64,000 nucleotides of DNA. Origin: Rhodococcus sp. 1168. Its GTDB lineage: Bacteria > Actinomycetota > Actinomycetes > Mycobacteriales > Mycobacteriaceae. A model generated the notes under the pieces. The model had not been told where the DNA came from and did no database searches. It saw nothing but the letters and a program-made list of their open reading frames with translations. The stretch lies in assembly GCF_002091955.1 (NCBI RefSeq), contig NZ_MKKY01000072.1:248001-312000 (forward strand). The letters are read 5' to 3'. The position numbers were made by a program, and so were the translations under genes. Below are positions 46,877 through 59,225 of this stretch, piece by piece. The first letter of the stretch is position 1. Every line of letters begins with the position of its first letter.

Positions 46877-49800
46877 ATGCATCTCAAGAGTCTGACGCTC
46901 AAGGGCTTCAAGTCCTTTGCTTCAGCGACGACTCTTCGTTTCGAGCCAGGTATTACCTGCGTCGTCGGGCCCAACGGGTCGGGGAAGTCCAACGTTGTGG
47001 ACGCTCTCACCTGGGTTATGGGGGAGCAGGGAGCGAAGGCTCTACGTGGCGGCAAGATGGAAGATGTCATTTTTGCGGGCACCTCGGGACGTGCTCCGCT
47101 AGGTCGTGCGGAAGTGACGCTCACGATCGACAATTCCGATGGTGCGTTGCCTATCGATTACTCCGAGGTGTCGATCACCAGGCGAATGTTTCGTGATGGT
47201 GCAGGCGAATACGAGATCAACGGAGCCTCGTGTCGTTTGATGGACGTCCAGGAATTGCTGAGCGATTCCGGCATCGGCCGCGAAATGCACGTCATCGTCG
47301 GGCAGGGGCGGCTCGCTGCGATCCTCGAGTCCAGACCTGAAGATCGAAGGGCCTTCATCGAAGAAGCTGCGGGCGTTCTCAAACACCGTAAGCGCAGGGA
47401 GAAGGCCGTCCGCAAGCTCGATGCCATGCAGGCGAACCTGGCTCGATTGACCGATCTGACCACCGAGCTCCGACGTCAACTCAAGCCTCTCGGTCGTCAA
47501 GCCGAGGTCGCTCGTCGCGCGCAGACGGTCCAAGCGGATCTTCGCGATGCCCGGCTGCGTATCGCGGCCGACGACTTGGTCGGCCGACGTGAAGAGTTTG
47601 CCAACCAGACTCAGGACGAGGCTGCAGCCCGCGAGCAGTATGCGACAGTCCAGGACACGCTCGAGGCAGGCAATGTCGCACTCGGAGAGCTCGAACAGTC
47701 GGTTGCGCGGTTGACTCCGAGCGCGGAGGCCGCCGGGCAAACCTGGTTTCAGTTGTCCGCACTCGCCGAACGAGTCAACGCCACGATCAGAATCGCGAAA
47801 GAGCGTGCACGCCATCTCGATTCGGCGTCGTCGACAGGCCGTGGTCAAGACCCGGACGAACTGGAAGCTCAGGCCGATCGTGTCGCCGAAGAGGAATTGG
47901 AACTCGTCGAGGCCGTCGAGATCGCACGCGAGTCTCTCGAGGCTGCGAGAGAACAGCTGGCCGAACGTGAGGCTGCGGCTTTCGAGGCGGAACGCGCTCA
48001 TATGGCTGCGGTGCGTGCGGTCGCCGATCGCCGAGAAGGATTCGCCCGGCTTTCCGGACAGGTCGACACCTACCGAACCAAGGCTGATTCCACCGATGCA
48101 GAGGTTGCTCGGCTGTCGGTGGCGATCGACGAGGCTCGTGAGCGCGGGGACATCGCGCAAATGGAATTCGAGAGCGTTCAGGACCAGATAAGCGGGCTCG
48201 ACGCCAGTGAATTGAGTCTCGACACTCAATACGAGCGAGCGGTGATGGCGCTCCGAGGCGCGGACGTGCGCGTGACGGAATTGCAGAACGAGGACCGAGT
48301 TGCAGGGAAAAAGGTCGCCTCCTATCAGGCTCGAATCGAAGCCCTGAAGATGGGACTCGAACGCAAGGACGGAGCCGGCTGGCTCATCGAAAACTCTCAG
48401 CCCGGCGTGTCCGGGTTACTTGCCGACCGCATCAGTATAGAAACGGGCTTCGAGGTGGCAGTGGCGGTGGCGTTGGGCCCCGTAGCCGACGCCGCTCACG
48501 CCGAATCGTTCACGAGTGCACTCGATGCCGTTCTGGCACTGCGCGATGCGGACGGCGGGCGTGCAGCTGTCGTCTTCGGCGATGTTGCGTCTTCTGCGAA
48601 TCGCCGCACCGTCCAGTTGCCGCAGGGCGCGAGGTGGGCGCTCGATGTGATCGAGTTCCCCGATGCGCTTTCCGGTTCGATGAGTGCGTTGCTCGGCGGC
48701 ATCGCAGTAGTCGAATCTCTCGACGACGCCGCGTCTTTGGTGCAGTCCTCACCTGGCGTCAGGGCAGTGACCAAGGCTGGGGATCTTCTCGACACAGGGT
48801 GGGTGACTGGCGGTTCGGACAGGCGGCCGAGCACCATCGAGGTGCAGTCTGCAATCGATATCTCGACCGTCGAACTTGCTGCCGCAGAACGATATTCGGC
48901 CGAGCTCGAAGCCGCATTGTCCGGAGCTCTGGCGGAGCAAGTCGATCGCCGCGAATCCGCAGAACAAGCGCTGGCCGCGCTCAACGAGTCCGACGCCGCG
49001 ATTGCAGCGGTGTACGAGCAGCTAGGTCGCCTCGGTCAGCTCGCTCGATCGGCGCACGCAGAATCCTCGCGGTTGACCGAGCAGCGAAACCGAGCAGAAG
49101 CCGGTCGTGAGGAGGCTCTTACCGTGTTGGCGGAGCTCGAGGAGCGGCTCAGGCTGGCTGAGGACGAGCAGGCCGGGACCGATAGTGGATCCGATTCGGG
49201 TGAATCGATCATGGCGCGTGAGATGGCTGCCGCCGCACTGTCCGAGGTTCGATCGGTCGAGGTCGACGCACGTCTGAATGTCCGCACCGCCGAAGAGCGG
49301 GCGCAGTCCGTCCGGGGCCGCGCGGACTCGATGCGTCGAGCTGCCCGTGCCGAACGTGAGGCTCGTGCACGGGCCGAACGGGAGTTGATCGGGCGTCGAC
49401 ACGCTGCAGCGGTCGCGCAGGCGGTGGCGTCCGCCGGTGATCGCGTGGCCGAAAGGCTCGCCGGCGTCGTCGCTGCCGCTGCCGCTCGTCGTGACGAGCT
49501 CGCCGCCCAGCGTGCCACTGCCACAGCCGAATTGGACCGGGTCAAAGAGCAGGTTCGTGCTCTTCAAGCCCAGCTCGCGTCGATCACCGACGCGGTCCAC
49601 CGCGATGAAATTGCTCGGGCGCAGGCCGCGCTCAGAATCGAGCAGCTCGAGGCGACGATCCTCGAACAGCACGGCATCGGGCTCGATGACCTGATCGCCG
49701 AATACGGACCGGATGTGAGCCTGCCCCCGACGGAACTCGAGATGAGCGAGTACGAGGCCGCGAAGGAACGCGGAGAGCAGGTGGTGGCACCCGCCCCGAT

Positions 49801-50605
49801 GCCGTTCGATCGGGTGTCTCAGGAAAAGCGGGCGAAGCGTGCCGAACGGGACTTGGCGACCCTCGGGAAAGTGAACCCCCTCGCGCTCGAAGAATTCGCT
49901 GCGCTCGAGGAGCGATACAACTTTCTCTCCACACAACTGGAGGACGTCAAGTCCGCCCGTAAGGATCTGCTCGAGGTGGTCGCCGATGTCGACGAGAGAA
50001 TCTTGCAGGTCTTCACCGAGGCGTGGTTCGACGTCGAACGCGAGTTCACCCAGGTGTTCGCCAAGTTGTTCCCAGGGGGAGAGGGAAGACTGATCCTCAC
50101 CGAACCAGGGAACATGCTCACTACAGGTATCGAGGTCGAAGCACGCCCACCAGGAAAGAAGGTCAAGCGACTGTCCCTGCTGTCCGGCGGCGAGAAGTCC
50201 TTGACAGCCGTAGCGATGCTGGTCGCTATTTTCCGAGCGCGACCATCTCCGTTCTACGTGATGGACGAGGTCGAAGCTGCACTGGACGATACGAACCTCC
50301 GACGTCTGATCGGGTTGTTCGAGCAACTTCGCGAGAAGTCGCAGCTGATCGTCATCACCCACCAGAAGCCGACGATGGAGGTTGCCGACGCACTGTATGG
50401 AGTTTCGATGCGCGGCGACGGCATCACGACGGTGATTTCGCAACGCCTCAACCGCAACCGAGTCGAGACGATCGGCAGCGTGACGGCCCCCGATGGCAAC
50501 GAGTCGGATCTCCTCGAGTCACCGGTCCCAGATGACCGTGTCCGTGAAAATTCCGTGCCTGCGGCCGAAGTTTCTCTACCGGAAGGCTCTGAGTCGTCGA
50601 ACTGA
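46877..50605 (+). CDS. smc: Chromosome segregation protein SMC
   Basis: SMC (1242 residues, slightly longer than the usual 1190-1200) organises and segregates the chromosome with ScpA and ScpB. The Walker A motif is [20 protein letters not shown] (residues 30-49). Long coiled coils flank a hinge at about 510-660 ([20 protein letters not shown]). The signature [17 protein letters not shown] lies near 1100 and Walker B is [15 protein letters not shown] near 1125. A Glu/Ser-rich 50-residue tail follows the head. ftsY lies 76 bases downstream, as in mycobacteria. Confidence 0.97.
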   Translation: MHLKSLTLKGFKSFASATTLRFEPGITCVVGPNGSGKSNVVDALTWVMGEQGAKALRGGKMEDVIFAGTSGRAPLGRAEVTLTIDNSDGALPIDYSEVSITRRMFRDGAGEYEINGASCRLMDVQELLSDSGIGREMHVIVGQGRLAAILESRPEDRRAFIEEAAGVLKHRKRREKAVRKLDAMQANLARLTDLTTELRRQLKPLGRQAEVARRAQTVQADLRDARLRIAADDLVGRREEFANQTQDEAAAREQYATVQDTLEAGNVALGELEQSVARLTPSAEAAGQTWFQLSALAERVNATIRIAKERARHLDSASSTGRGQDPDELEAQADRVAEEELELVEAVEIARESLEAAREQLAEREAAAFEAERAHMAAVRAVADRREGFARLSGQVDTYRTKADSTDAEVARLSVAIDEARERGDIAQMEFESVQDQISGLDASELSLDTQYERAVMALRGADVRVTELQNEDRVAGKKVASYQARIEALKMGLERKDGAGWLIENSQPGVSGLLADRISIETGFEVAVAVALGPVADAAHAESFTSALDAVLALRDADGGRAAVVFGDVASSANRRTVQLPQGARWALDVIEFPDALSGSMSALLGGIAVVESLDDAASLVQSSPGVRAVTKAGDLLDTGWVTGGSDRRPSTIEVQSAIDISTVELAAAERYSAELEAALSGALAEQVDRRESAEQALAALNESDAAIAAVYEQLGRLGQLARSAHAESSRLTEQRNRAEAGREEALTVLAELEERLRLAEDEQAGTDSGSDSGESIMAREMAAAALSEVRSVEVDARLNVRTAEERAQSVRGRADSMRRAARAEREARARAERELIGRRHAAAVAQAVASAGDRVAERLAGVVAAAAARRDELAAQRATATAELDRVKEQVRALQAQLASITDAVHRDEIARAQAALRIEQLEATILEQHGIGLDDLIAEYGPDVSLPPTELEMSEYEAAKERGEQVVAPAPMPFDRVSQEKRAKRAERDLATLGKVNPLALEEFAALEERYNFLSTQLEDVKSARKDLLEVVADVDERILQVFTEAWFDVEREFTQVFAKLFPGGEGRLILTEPGNMLTTGIEVEARPPGKKVKRLSLLSGGEKSLTAVAMLVAIFRARPSPFYVMDEVEAALDDTNLRRLIGLFEQLREKSQLIVITHQKPTMEVADALYGVSMRGDGITTVISQRLNRNRVETIGSVTAPDGNESDLLESPVPDDRVRENSVPAAEVSLPEGSESSN

Positions 50606-50681
50606 GTTCGAGTGATGTGCTGTGCGCTTGCCCGCCAGGGTGCCGGTTGGGTGGCGAAGACGCTCCTGACAGGATGGACGC

Positions 50682-52064
50682 GTGAGTAGCGAAGCGTGGA
50701 TCATCGTCGCGGCCGTTCTGGCCATCCTGGCCGTGGGGCTCGTAGTCGGACTCGTGGTGTCGCGTCGTCGGCGAATATCGCTCACCTCTTCGGAGACCCC
50801 GAAGATCGAGGAGGGCGAGAAGGACAAGTCGGGCGGATACAAGGCCGGTGGCGGATTCTCGTTCAGCCAGGGAAGCGCGGTTGCCGAGCCGGATCTTGCG
50901 CCGAAACCCGTGCCCGAGCCTCAACCCAAACCCAAGCCTGTGGCCGCGCCGGAGCCTCGGCCTTCCCTGGAGCCCCACCCTTCCCTGGAGCCCCAGCCTT
51001 CCCTGGAGCCCAAGCCTTCCCTGGAGCCCAAGCCTTCCCTGGAGCCCAAGCCTTCCCCACAGCTCGAGCCGTCTCCGGAACCGGGGCCGGCACCTGTTCC
51101 AGATTCCGATCCGGTGTCCGTCGCGCCGGTTCTCGACGAGATTGCTCCTACCGATGGGCGGCTGGATCGCCTCCGTGGTCGACTCTCTCGCTCGCAGTCC
51201 GCGATCGGTAAGAGCTTGTTGGGCATCCTCGGCGGTGGCGACCTCGATGAGGATTCGTGGGAAGAAGTCGAGGACACACTGCTGATCGCAGATCTCGGTT
51301 CGTCCACGACCAACGAGATCATGACCTCGCTGCGCGAGCAGATGGCGTCGCGCAGTATCCGCACCGAGGCCGACGCCCGAGCATTGCTACGCGAGATTCT
51401 CATCAAGCAGTTGCATCCGGAGTTCGATCGGTCGATCAGAGCGCTGCCGCACGAGGGCACCCCCGCTGTTCTGCTTGTCGTCGGTGTGAACGGGACGGGC
51501 AAGACGACCACGACAGGCAAGTTGGCCCGCGTGCTCGTTGCGGACGGGCGTCGTGTCCTGCTGGGTGCCGCGGATACGTTCCGTGCCGCTGCGGCGGACC
51601 AATTGCAGACGTGGGGTGAGCGCGTGGGCGCCGACGTCGTGCGCGGCAAAGACGGGGCCGATCCGGCTGCCGTTGCCTTCGACGCAGTGTCACGAGGTAT
51701 CGAGCAGGGAGTCGACGTCGTTCTTGTCGACACCGCCGGACGTCTCCATACGAAGTCCGGATTGATGGACGAACTCGGCAAGGTCAAGCGGGTAATCGAG
51801 AAGCGAGCGCACGTCGACGACGTGTTGCTGGTCCTGGACGCGACCGTGGGGCAGAACGGTCTGATGCAGGCACGCGTATTCGCCGAGGTAGTGAACATCA
51901 CCGGGGTGGTATTGACCAAGCTCGACGGTACCGCCAAGGGTGGCATCGTCTTTCAGGTGCAGCGTGAACTCGGAGTGCCGGTCAAGCTCGTCGGACTCGG
52001 GGAGGGCGCCGACGATTTGGCACCTTTCGAGCCCGAGGCCTTCGTCGACGCGTTGCTCGGCTGA
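50682..52064 (+). CDS. ftsY: Signal recognition particle receptor FtsY
   Basis: FtsY (460 residues) is the membrane receptor for SRP-ribosome complexes. An N-terminal transmembrane helix (AWIIVAAVLAILAVGLVVGL, residues 5-24) is followed by a Pro/Glu-rich A domain with five PSLEPx repeats (residues 94-123). The NG domain begins near 160. The GTPase motifs are GVNGTGKTTTTGKLARVL (about 267), DTAGRLHTKSGLMDEL and TKLDGTAKGGIVFQ. Its partner Ffh is 5.6 kb downstream. GTG start. Confidence 0.97.
   Translation: MSSEAWIIVAAVLAILAVGLVVGLVVSRRRRISLTSSETPKIEEGEKDKSGGYKAGGGFSFSQGSAVAEPDLAPKPVPEPQPKPKPVAAPEPRPSLEPHPSLEPQPSLEPKPSLEPKPSLEPKPSPQLEPSPEPGPAPVPDSDPVSVAPVLDEIAPTDGRLDRLRGRLSRSQSAIGKSLLGILGGGDLDEDSWEEVEDTLLIADLGSSTTNEIMTSLREQMASRSIRTEADARALLREILIKQLHPEFDRSIRALPHEGTPAVLLVVGVNGTGKTTTTGKLARVLVADGRRVLLGAADTFRAAAADQLQTWGERVGADVVRGKDGADPAAVAFDAVSRGIEQGVDVVLVDTAGRLHTKSGLMDELGKVKRVIEKRAHVDDVLLVLDATVGQNGLMQARVFAEVVNITGVVLTKLDGTAKGGIVFQVQRELGVPVKLVGLGEGADDLAPFEPEAFVDALLG
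50961..51050 (+). repeat. Five tandem 18-bp units in ftsY
   Basis: The unit CCTTCCCTGGAGCCC plus three variable bases (CAC, CAG, AAG, AAG, AAG) occurs five times in frame and encodes PSLEP followed by His, Gln or Lys. The last three copies are identical, which indicates recent expansion in the disordered linker. Confidence 0.92.
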
Positions 52065-52185
52065 CCGGATCGGCTCGGTCGATCTCTGTCCGGAGTACGT
52101 CGGGCGGTCTATCGGTTCCTCTCAATTCGATGAAAACTACAAAACGCCTGCACGAAATGTTATTGCAACAGTTTCGGTCCATCCG

Positions 52186-52223
52186 TTCACACGTGTGAAA
52201 CACCGGAGTGTCATGAACGAAAC
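52186..52223. promoter_or_regulatory. GlnR box upstream of amt
   Basis: The order TTCAC-n6-GAAAC-n6-GTGTC-n6-GAAAC matches the actinobacterial GlnR consensus (gTnAC-n6-GAAAC, twice) with exact six-base spacings and only two mismatches. It ends 64 bases before the amt start. GlnR activates amt-glnK-glnD under nitrogen limitation in mycobacteria and relatives. Confidence 0.8.
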
Positions 52224-52287
52224 TTCGTGAAACCACTCTTTCTCTCAGACGGCGCACCATCCGGTGTGCACGAGAAGGAGGGTGCAC

Positions 52288-53592
52288 GTGAGTCCCGAGG
52301 AATTGTTGGCCAACTCCGGCAATGCTGCCTGGATGCTGACAGCAGCATCGTTGGTGCTGCTGATGACGCCAGGCCTGGCGTTTTTCTATGGTGGTATGTC
52401 GCAGCAGAAGTCCGTACTCAACATGATGATGATGTCGTTCGGGGCAATGTTCGTCGTCGCACTCGTCTACGTCCTGTGGGGATGGTCGATGTCGTACGGA
52501 ACCGAGAACATAGGCGGGGTGTTCGCGAACCCCTTCGAGTTCTTCGGTTTGAAGGATTCGATCACCGATGCGGACGGGAACTTCCTCGCCGGCGCCTGGG
52601 GTTACCCGAACGTCATCGACATTGCCTTCCAGGTGACGTTCGCGATCATCACGGTCGCACTCATCAGCGGCTCGCTCGCTGGACGCGTCAAGTACGGCAC
52701 CTGGCTGGTGTTCGCCGGCGTCTGGGTCACCCTGGCCTACTTCCCCCTCGCACACATGGTGTGGGGCGGCGGATTGCTTTCCGGTTCGGAGGACGGCTTC
52801 GCGGCGAAAATCTTCGGCACAACCGACGACGGCGACGGCGGGCTCGTTGCGGCTGTCCCACCGATCGACTTCGCTGGTGGCACCGTGGTCCACATCAACG
52901 CGGGAATCGCCGGTCTGATTCTGGCGCTCATCATCGGCAAGCGCGCAGGATTCGGTCGAGTTGCCTTCCGGCCGCACAATCTCCCATTCGTCATGCTCGG
53001 TGCGGCGCTGCTGTGGTTCGGTTGGTTCGGATTCAACGCAGGCTCCGCCTTCGCTGCTGACGGGTTCGCAGGTTTGGCCTGGGTCAACACGACTACTGCT
53101 GCGGCAGCTGCGATCGCAGGCTGGCTCGTCGTGGAGCGTATTCGCGACGGCCATGCCACAAGCCTCGGTGCTGCTTCGGGCATCGTCGCAGGCCTGGTCG
53201 CCATCACGCCTGCCGCGGGCGCCCTGACCCCGATCGGATCGATCTTCCTCGGCGTCGTAGCCGGAGTGCTCTCCGCTCTGGCCGTCGGCCTCAAATTCAA
53301 GTTCGGCTACGACGACTCGCTCGACGTGGTCGGTGTCCACCTCGTTTCAGGTCTTTGGGGCACCATCGGAATCGGCTTCTTCGCGTCGGAGACCGGGCTG
53401 TTCTACGGTGGCGACTACAAGCAATTGGTCGTCCAGACGGTCATCGCTCTGTCTGCCGTGATCTTCACCGGAGTCATTACCGCGATCATCGCGTTTGCGC
53501 TCGTACCACTCGGCTGGCGCGTGTCGGAAGAAGGCGAAGCCAAGGGTATCGACGAAGCTGAGCACGCTGAGACTGCGTACGACTTCGCTTGA
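52288..53592 (+). CDS. amt: Ammonium transporter
   Basis: Amt (434 residues) conducts ammonium across the membrane. The GTG at 52288 lies behind AGAAGGAGG. Eleven hydrophobic helices are visible. The family signature DFAGGTVVHINAGIAGLILA, the first pore His, and the second His in VVGVHLVSGLWGTIGIGFF are present. It heads amt-glnK-glnD behind a GlnR box. GlnK is known to plug Amt when nitrogen is sufficient. Confidence 0.97.
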   Translation: MSPEELLANSGNAAWMLTAASLVLLMTPGLAFFYGGMSQQKSVLNMMMMSFGAMFVVALVYVLWGWSMSYGTENIGGVFANPFEFFGLKDSITDADGNFLAGAWGYPNVIDIAFQVTFAIITVALISGSLAGRVKYGTWLVFAGVWVTLAYFPLAHMVWGGGLLSGSEDGFAAKIFGTTDDGDGGLVAAVPPIDFAGGTVVHINAGIAGLILALIIGKRAGFGRVAFRPHNLPFVMLGAALLWFGWFGFNAGSAFAADGFAGLAWVNTTTAAAAAIAGWLVVERIRDGHATSLGAASGIVAGLVAITPAAGALTPIGSIFLGVVAGVLSALAVGLKFKFGYDDSLDVVGVHLVSGLWGTIGIGFFASETGLFYGGDYKQLVVQTVIALSAVIFTGVITAIIAFALVPLGWRVSEEGEAKGIDEAEHAETAYDFA

Positions 53593-53654
53593 CAGGGTAA
53601 AGATAGGGGGCGAGAAGTCGCTCCGAATACAACCGAGCATTCGTGAGCTTGTGA

Positions 53655-56526
<2,872 letters not shown>

Positions 56527-56564
56527 ACGCTGGTTCGGGTGGTCAGAGATCAATCCTCCGATGA

Positions 56565-56661
56565 GTAGTGATATTTCATAAAGATTCGGTTACGGTCGGT
56601 GCGGGCGAGATCAATTTGTTATATTTCACGCCACCGAACGAAAGAACGACTTCTGGTCGTT
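56565..56661 (+). promoter_or_regulatory. AT-rich upstream region of the M23 peptidase gene with a short hairpin
   Basis: This stretch is clearly richer in A and T than its surroundings. It has two ATTTCA copies (at about 56570 and 56624) and TTATAT that could be a -10. AACGAC (56645-56650) and GTCGTT (56656-56661) form a small hairpin followed by T residues within the probable 5' leader. No known riboswitch consensus could be recognised. Confidence 0.3.
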
Positions 56662-56710
56662 TTACGACGCTCGAGATTTATTCACGCCGACGACTGATGA
56701 GGTATTAACT

Positions 56711-57526
56711 GTGGGATCCCACCGGCGGTCGAACACGTATGTTCCGATCGAGATGGATATCGATGCACCGCGCGGGCGTCACAGGGCACACGTAGAGAAG
56801 AACGAAGCCGGACTTCGGGCCGCGACGATCGTTCTGGCTACCGGCGCGATCGTGGCGGGAGCTGCACAATTGGGGGCAGGTACCGCCGCCGCCGCCCCCG
56901 TACCGGAAGCCCCGACAGCAGGGTTGCCGTTCGAAATTCCGCAGAATATTCTTCCCGCGGGCTTCGAGTTGCCGCCGGGTGTGGAGATCCCGGACAACAT
57001 CGGGCTCCCGCAAGGCCTTCAGCTTCCGGACACGTCGAACCTGCAGGGTTTCGGTCTTCCTGACGTCGGAGCCGCAGCCCAAGGCTTGATCAGGGGTCTC
57101 CAGCCGATCAAAGAGCGGGCTGTTCAGCCCGTATCAGGGGTCCTCACATCGTCATTCGGGTCACGTTGGGGTGCGCACCACGGCGGTCTCGATATCGCCG
57201 CTCCGGTTGGAACACCGATCTTGGCTGCGACCGACGGTCAGGTGACAGCAGCGGGACCGGCCTCCGGTTTCGGTCTGTGGGTAAAAGTGCTGCACGACGA
57301 TGGCACCGAAACGGTCTATGGGCATATCAACGACTATTCGGTGACCCCCGGACAGCATGTGACTGCAGGTCAGCAGATCGCCACGGTGGGTAACCGCGGC
57401 GAATCCACCGGCCCGCACCTGCATTTCGAGGTCCACGATCCGAGTGGCGTGAAGGTCGATCCCGCCGAGTGGCTCTCCATGCGCGGAGTCTCGGTCACCT
57501 GGACCGACCCGGCAATCAACGCCTGA
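56711..57526 (+). CDS. Secreted M23 family metallopeptidase (LytM type)
   Basis: This is a 271-residue protein. A membrane or signal segment (AATIVLATGAIVAGAAQLGA, about residues 37-56) ends in AAAAP. A Pro/Leu-rich linker follows with irregular repeats of the type IPDNIGLPQGLQLPD. The peptidase domain starts near residue 145 (SSFGSRWGAHHGGLDIAAPV), with zinc ligands in HHGGLD, the active-site His in VYGHIN, and GPHLHFEV. M23 enzymes cut peptidoglycan cross-bridges or act as divisome activators when zinc ligands are lost; here they are kept. GTG start. The 184-base AT-richer upstream region includes a short hairpin. Confidence 0.9.
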   Translation: MGSHRRSNTYVPIEMDIDAPRGRHRAHVEKNEAGLRAATIVLATGAIVAGAAQLGAGTAAAAPVPEAPTAGLPFEIPQNILPAGFELPPGVEIPDNIGLPQGLQLPDTSNLQGFGLPDVGAAAQGLIRGLQPIKERAVQPVSGVLTSSFGSRWGAHHGGLDIAAPVGTPILAATDGQVTAAGPASGFGLWVKVLHDDGTETVYGHINDYSVTPGQHVTAGQQIATVGNRGESTGPHLHFEVHDPSGVKVDPAEWLSMRGVSVTWTDPAINA

Positions 57527-57662
57527 TCTCGAAGGTCGTTTTCCGGCGTGCACAGCGCTGTAGAACCCTCGCCGAGAACATGAGGTAGTACCGGGCGCTA
57601 GTGTGGAGCCTGCTCTACACGACGTTCAGGCCCCATTCGCAATCGGCTCAGGAGTGCAATCG

Positions 57663-59219
57663 GTGTTCGAATCCCTTTCCGACAGGTTGACCGGGACCCT
57701 CAAAGACCTGCGTGGCAAGGGGCGTCTGTCGCCTGCCGATATCGATGCCACCGCCCGCGAAATTCGACTCGCCCTGCTCGAAGCCGACGTGGCGCTTCCA
57801 GTGGTGCGCGAGTTCATCACGCGAATCAAGACGCGTGCCAAGGGTGCAGAGGTTTCGGGTGCGCTCAATCCTGCCCAGCAGGTCGTCAAGATCGTCAACG
57901 AAGAACTCGTCGGGATTCTCGGCGGGGAGACCCGCCGACTGAGCTTTGCGAAAACACCTCCGACCGTCGTCATGCTGGCAGGCCTGCAGGGCTCCGGTAA
58001 AACCACACTTGCAGGCAAGCTCGCCAAATGGTTGAAGGACCAGGGGCACACGCCTCTTCTGGTCGCCTGCGATCTGCAGCGTCCGGGCGCCGTCAGTCAG
58101 CTCCAGATCGTCGGTGAACGCGCGGGCGCGACTGTGTTCGCTCCGCACCCAGGCACGTCCATCGGAGGCGGGGAGAACGAGCTGGGAGTCTCTGCCGCCG
58201 ATCCTGTCGAGGTTGCTCGCGCCGGTGTTGCCGAGGCCCGGAGCAAGCAGTACGACATCGTGATCGTCGATACGGCCGGTCGGCTCGGAATCGATACCGA
58301 ACTGATGAATCAGGCCGCAGGCATCCGAGATGCGGTCCAGCCGGACGAAACCCTGTTCGTCCTCGATGCGATGGTCGGCCAGGACGCCGTCAGCACGGCG
58401 CAAGCTTTCCGCGACGGTGTCGGTTTCACCGGTGTTGTGCTGACCAAGCTCGACGGTGATGCACGTGGCGGCGCTGCACTGAGTGTTCGCGAGGTGACCG
58501 GTGCCCCGATCATGTTCGCATCCACGGGCGAGAAGCTCGAAGACTTCGACGTGTTCCACCCCGACCGGATGGCCAGTCGAATTCTCGGAATGGGTGACGT
58601 CCTCAGCCTTATCGAGCAGGCAGAGCAGCATTTCGACGCGGAACAGGCCGAAGCGACCGCGAACAAGATCGGGTCGGGGCAGCTGACGCTGGACGACTTT
58701 CTCGAACAGATGATGGCCGTTCGCAAAATGGGCCCGATCGGCAATTTGCTCGGCATGCTTCCCGGCGCCGGCCAGATGAAGGAATTGGCCAATGTGGATG
58801 AGAAGCAGCTCGACCGCGTGCAGGCCATCATTCGTGGCATGACGCCACTCGAGCGCACCGACCCCAAAATTATCAATGCCTCCCGCAGGCTGCGGATCGC
58901 CAACGGATCCGGTGTCAAGGTTTCCGACGTCAACCAACTCGTCGATCGCTTCTTCGAAGCGCGGAAGATGATGTCGGCCATGGCAGGTCGCATGGGGATG
59001 CCGGGCGCTCGCAAGCAGGTCCGCAGCAAGAAGGGTAAAAAAGGCAAGAAGGGTGCTCGTGGCCCAACCCAGCCGAAGATACGTGGCGGCTTCCCGGGCA
59101 TGCCGGGTGGCATGCCCGCCGGTATGCCTGATCTGTCCGGAATGCCCAAGGGCCTCGATCAGATGCCGCCGGGCCTCGAAGGCATCGACCTGTCCCAGCT
59201 GAAGCTGCCCAAGAAGTAG
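57663..59219 (+). CDS. ffh: Signal recognition particle protein Ffh
   Basis: Ffh (518 residues) binds signal peptides and 4.5S RNA. The GTG at 57663 has CAGGAG upstream and gives MFESLSDRLTGTLKDLRGKG. GTPase motifs are LAGLQGSGKTTLAGKLAKWL (near residue 105), DTAGRLGIDTELMNQAA and TKLDGDARGGAALS. The M domain (330-430) contains MGPIGNLLGMLPG and the RNA-binding IINASRRLRIANGSG. The C-terminus is unusually Gly/Met/Pro-rich, with several GMPxGMP-like units after a basic KKGKKGKKG stretch. Confidence 0.97.
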   Translation: MFESLSDRLTGTLKDLRGKGRLSPADIDATAREIRLALLEADVALPVVREFITRIKTRAKGAEVSGALNPAQQVVKIVNEELVGILGGETRRLSFAKTPPTVVMLAGLQGSGKTTLAGKLAKWLKDQGHTPLLVACDLQRPGAVSQLQIVGERAGATVFAPHPGTSIGGGENELGVSAADPVEVARAGVAEARSKQYDIVIVDTAGRLGIDTELMNQAAGIRDAVQPDETLFVLDAMVGQDAVSTAQAFRDGVGFTGVVLTKLDGDARGGAALSVREVTGAPIMFASTGEKLEDFDVFHPDRMASRILGMGDVLSLIEQAEQHFDAEQAEATANKIGSGQLTLDDFLEQMMAVRKMGPIGNLLGMLPGAGQMKELANVDEKQLDRVQAIIRGMTPLERTDPKIINASRRLRIANGSGVKVSDVNQLVDRFFEARKMMSAMAGRMGMPGARKQVRSKKGKKGKKGARGPTQPKIRGGFPGMPGGMPAGMPDLSGMPKGLDQMPPGLEGIDLSQLKLPKK

Positions 59220-59225
59220 ACCGGC

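Noticed and set aside
50961-51050. Regular repeat resembling a CRISPR array
   Set aside because: Units are contiguous without spacers, in frame, and encode a low-complexity linker.
56527-56710. c-di-AMP (ydaO-type) riboswitch before the M23 peptidase
   Set aside because: The characteristic conserved blocks could not be found by eye; only an AT-rich leader and small hairpin are supported.
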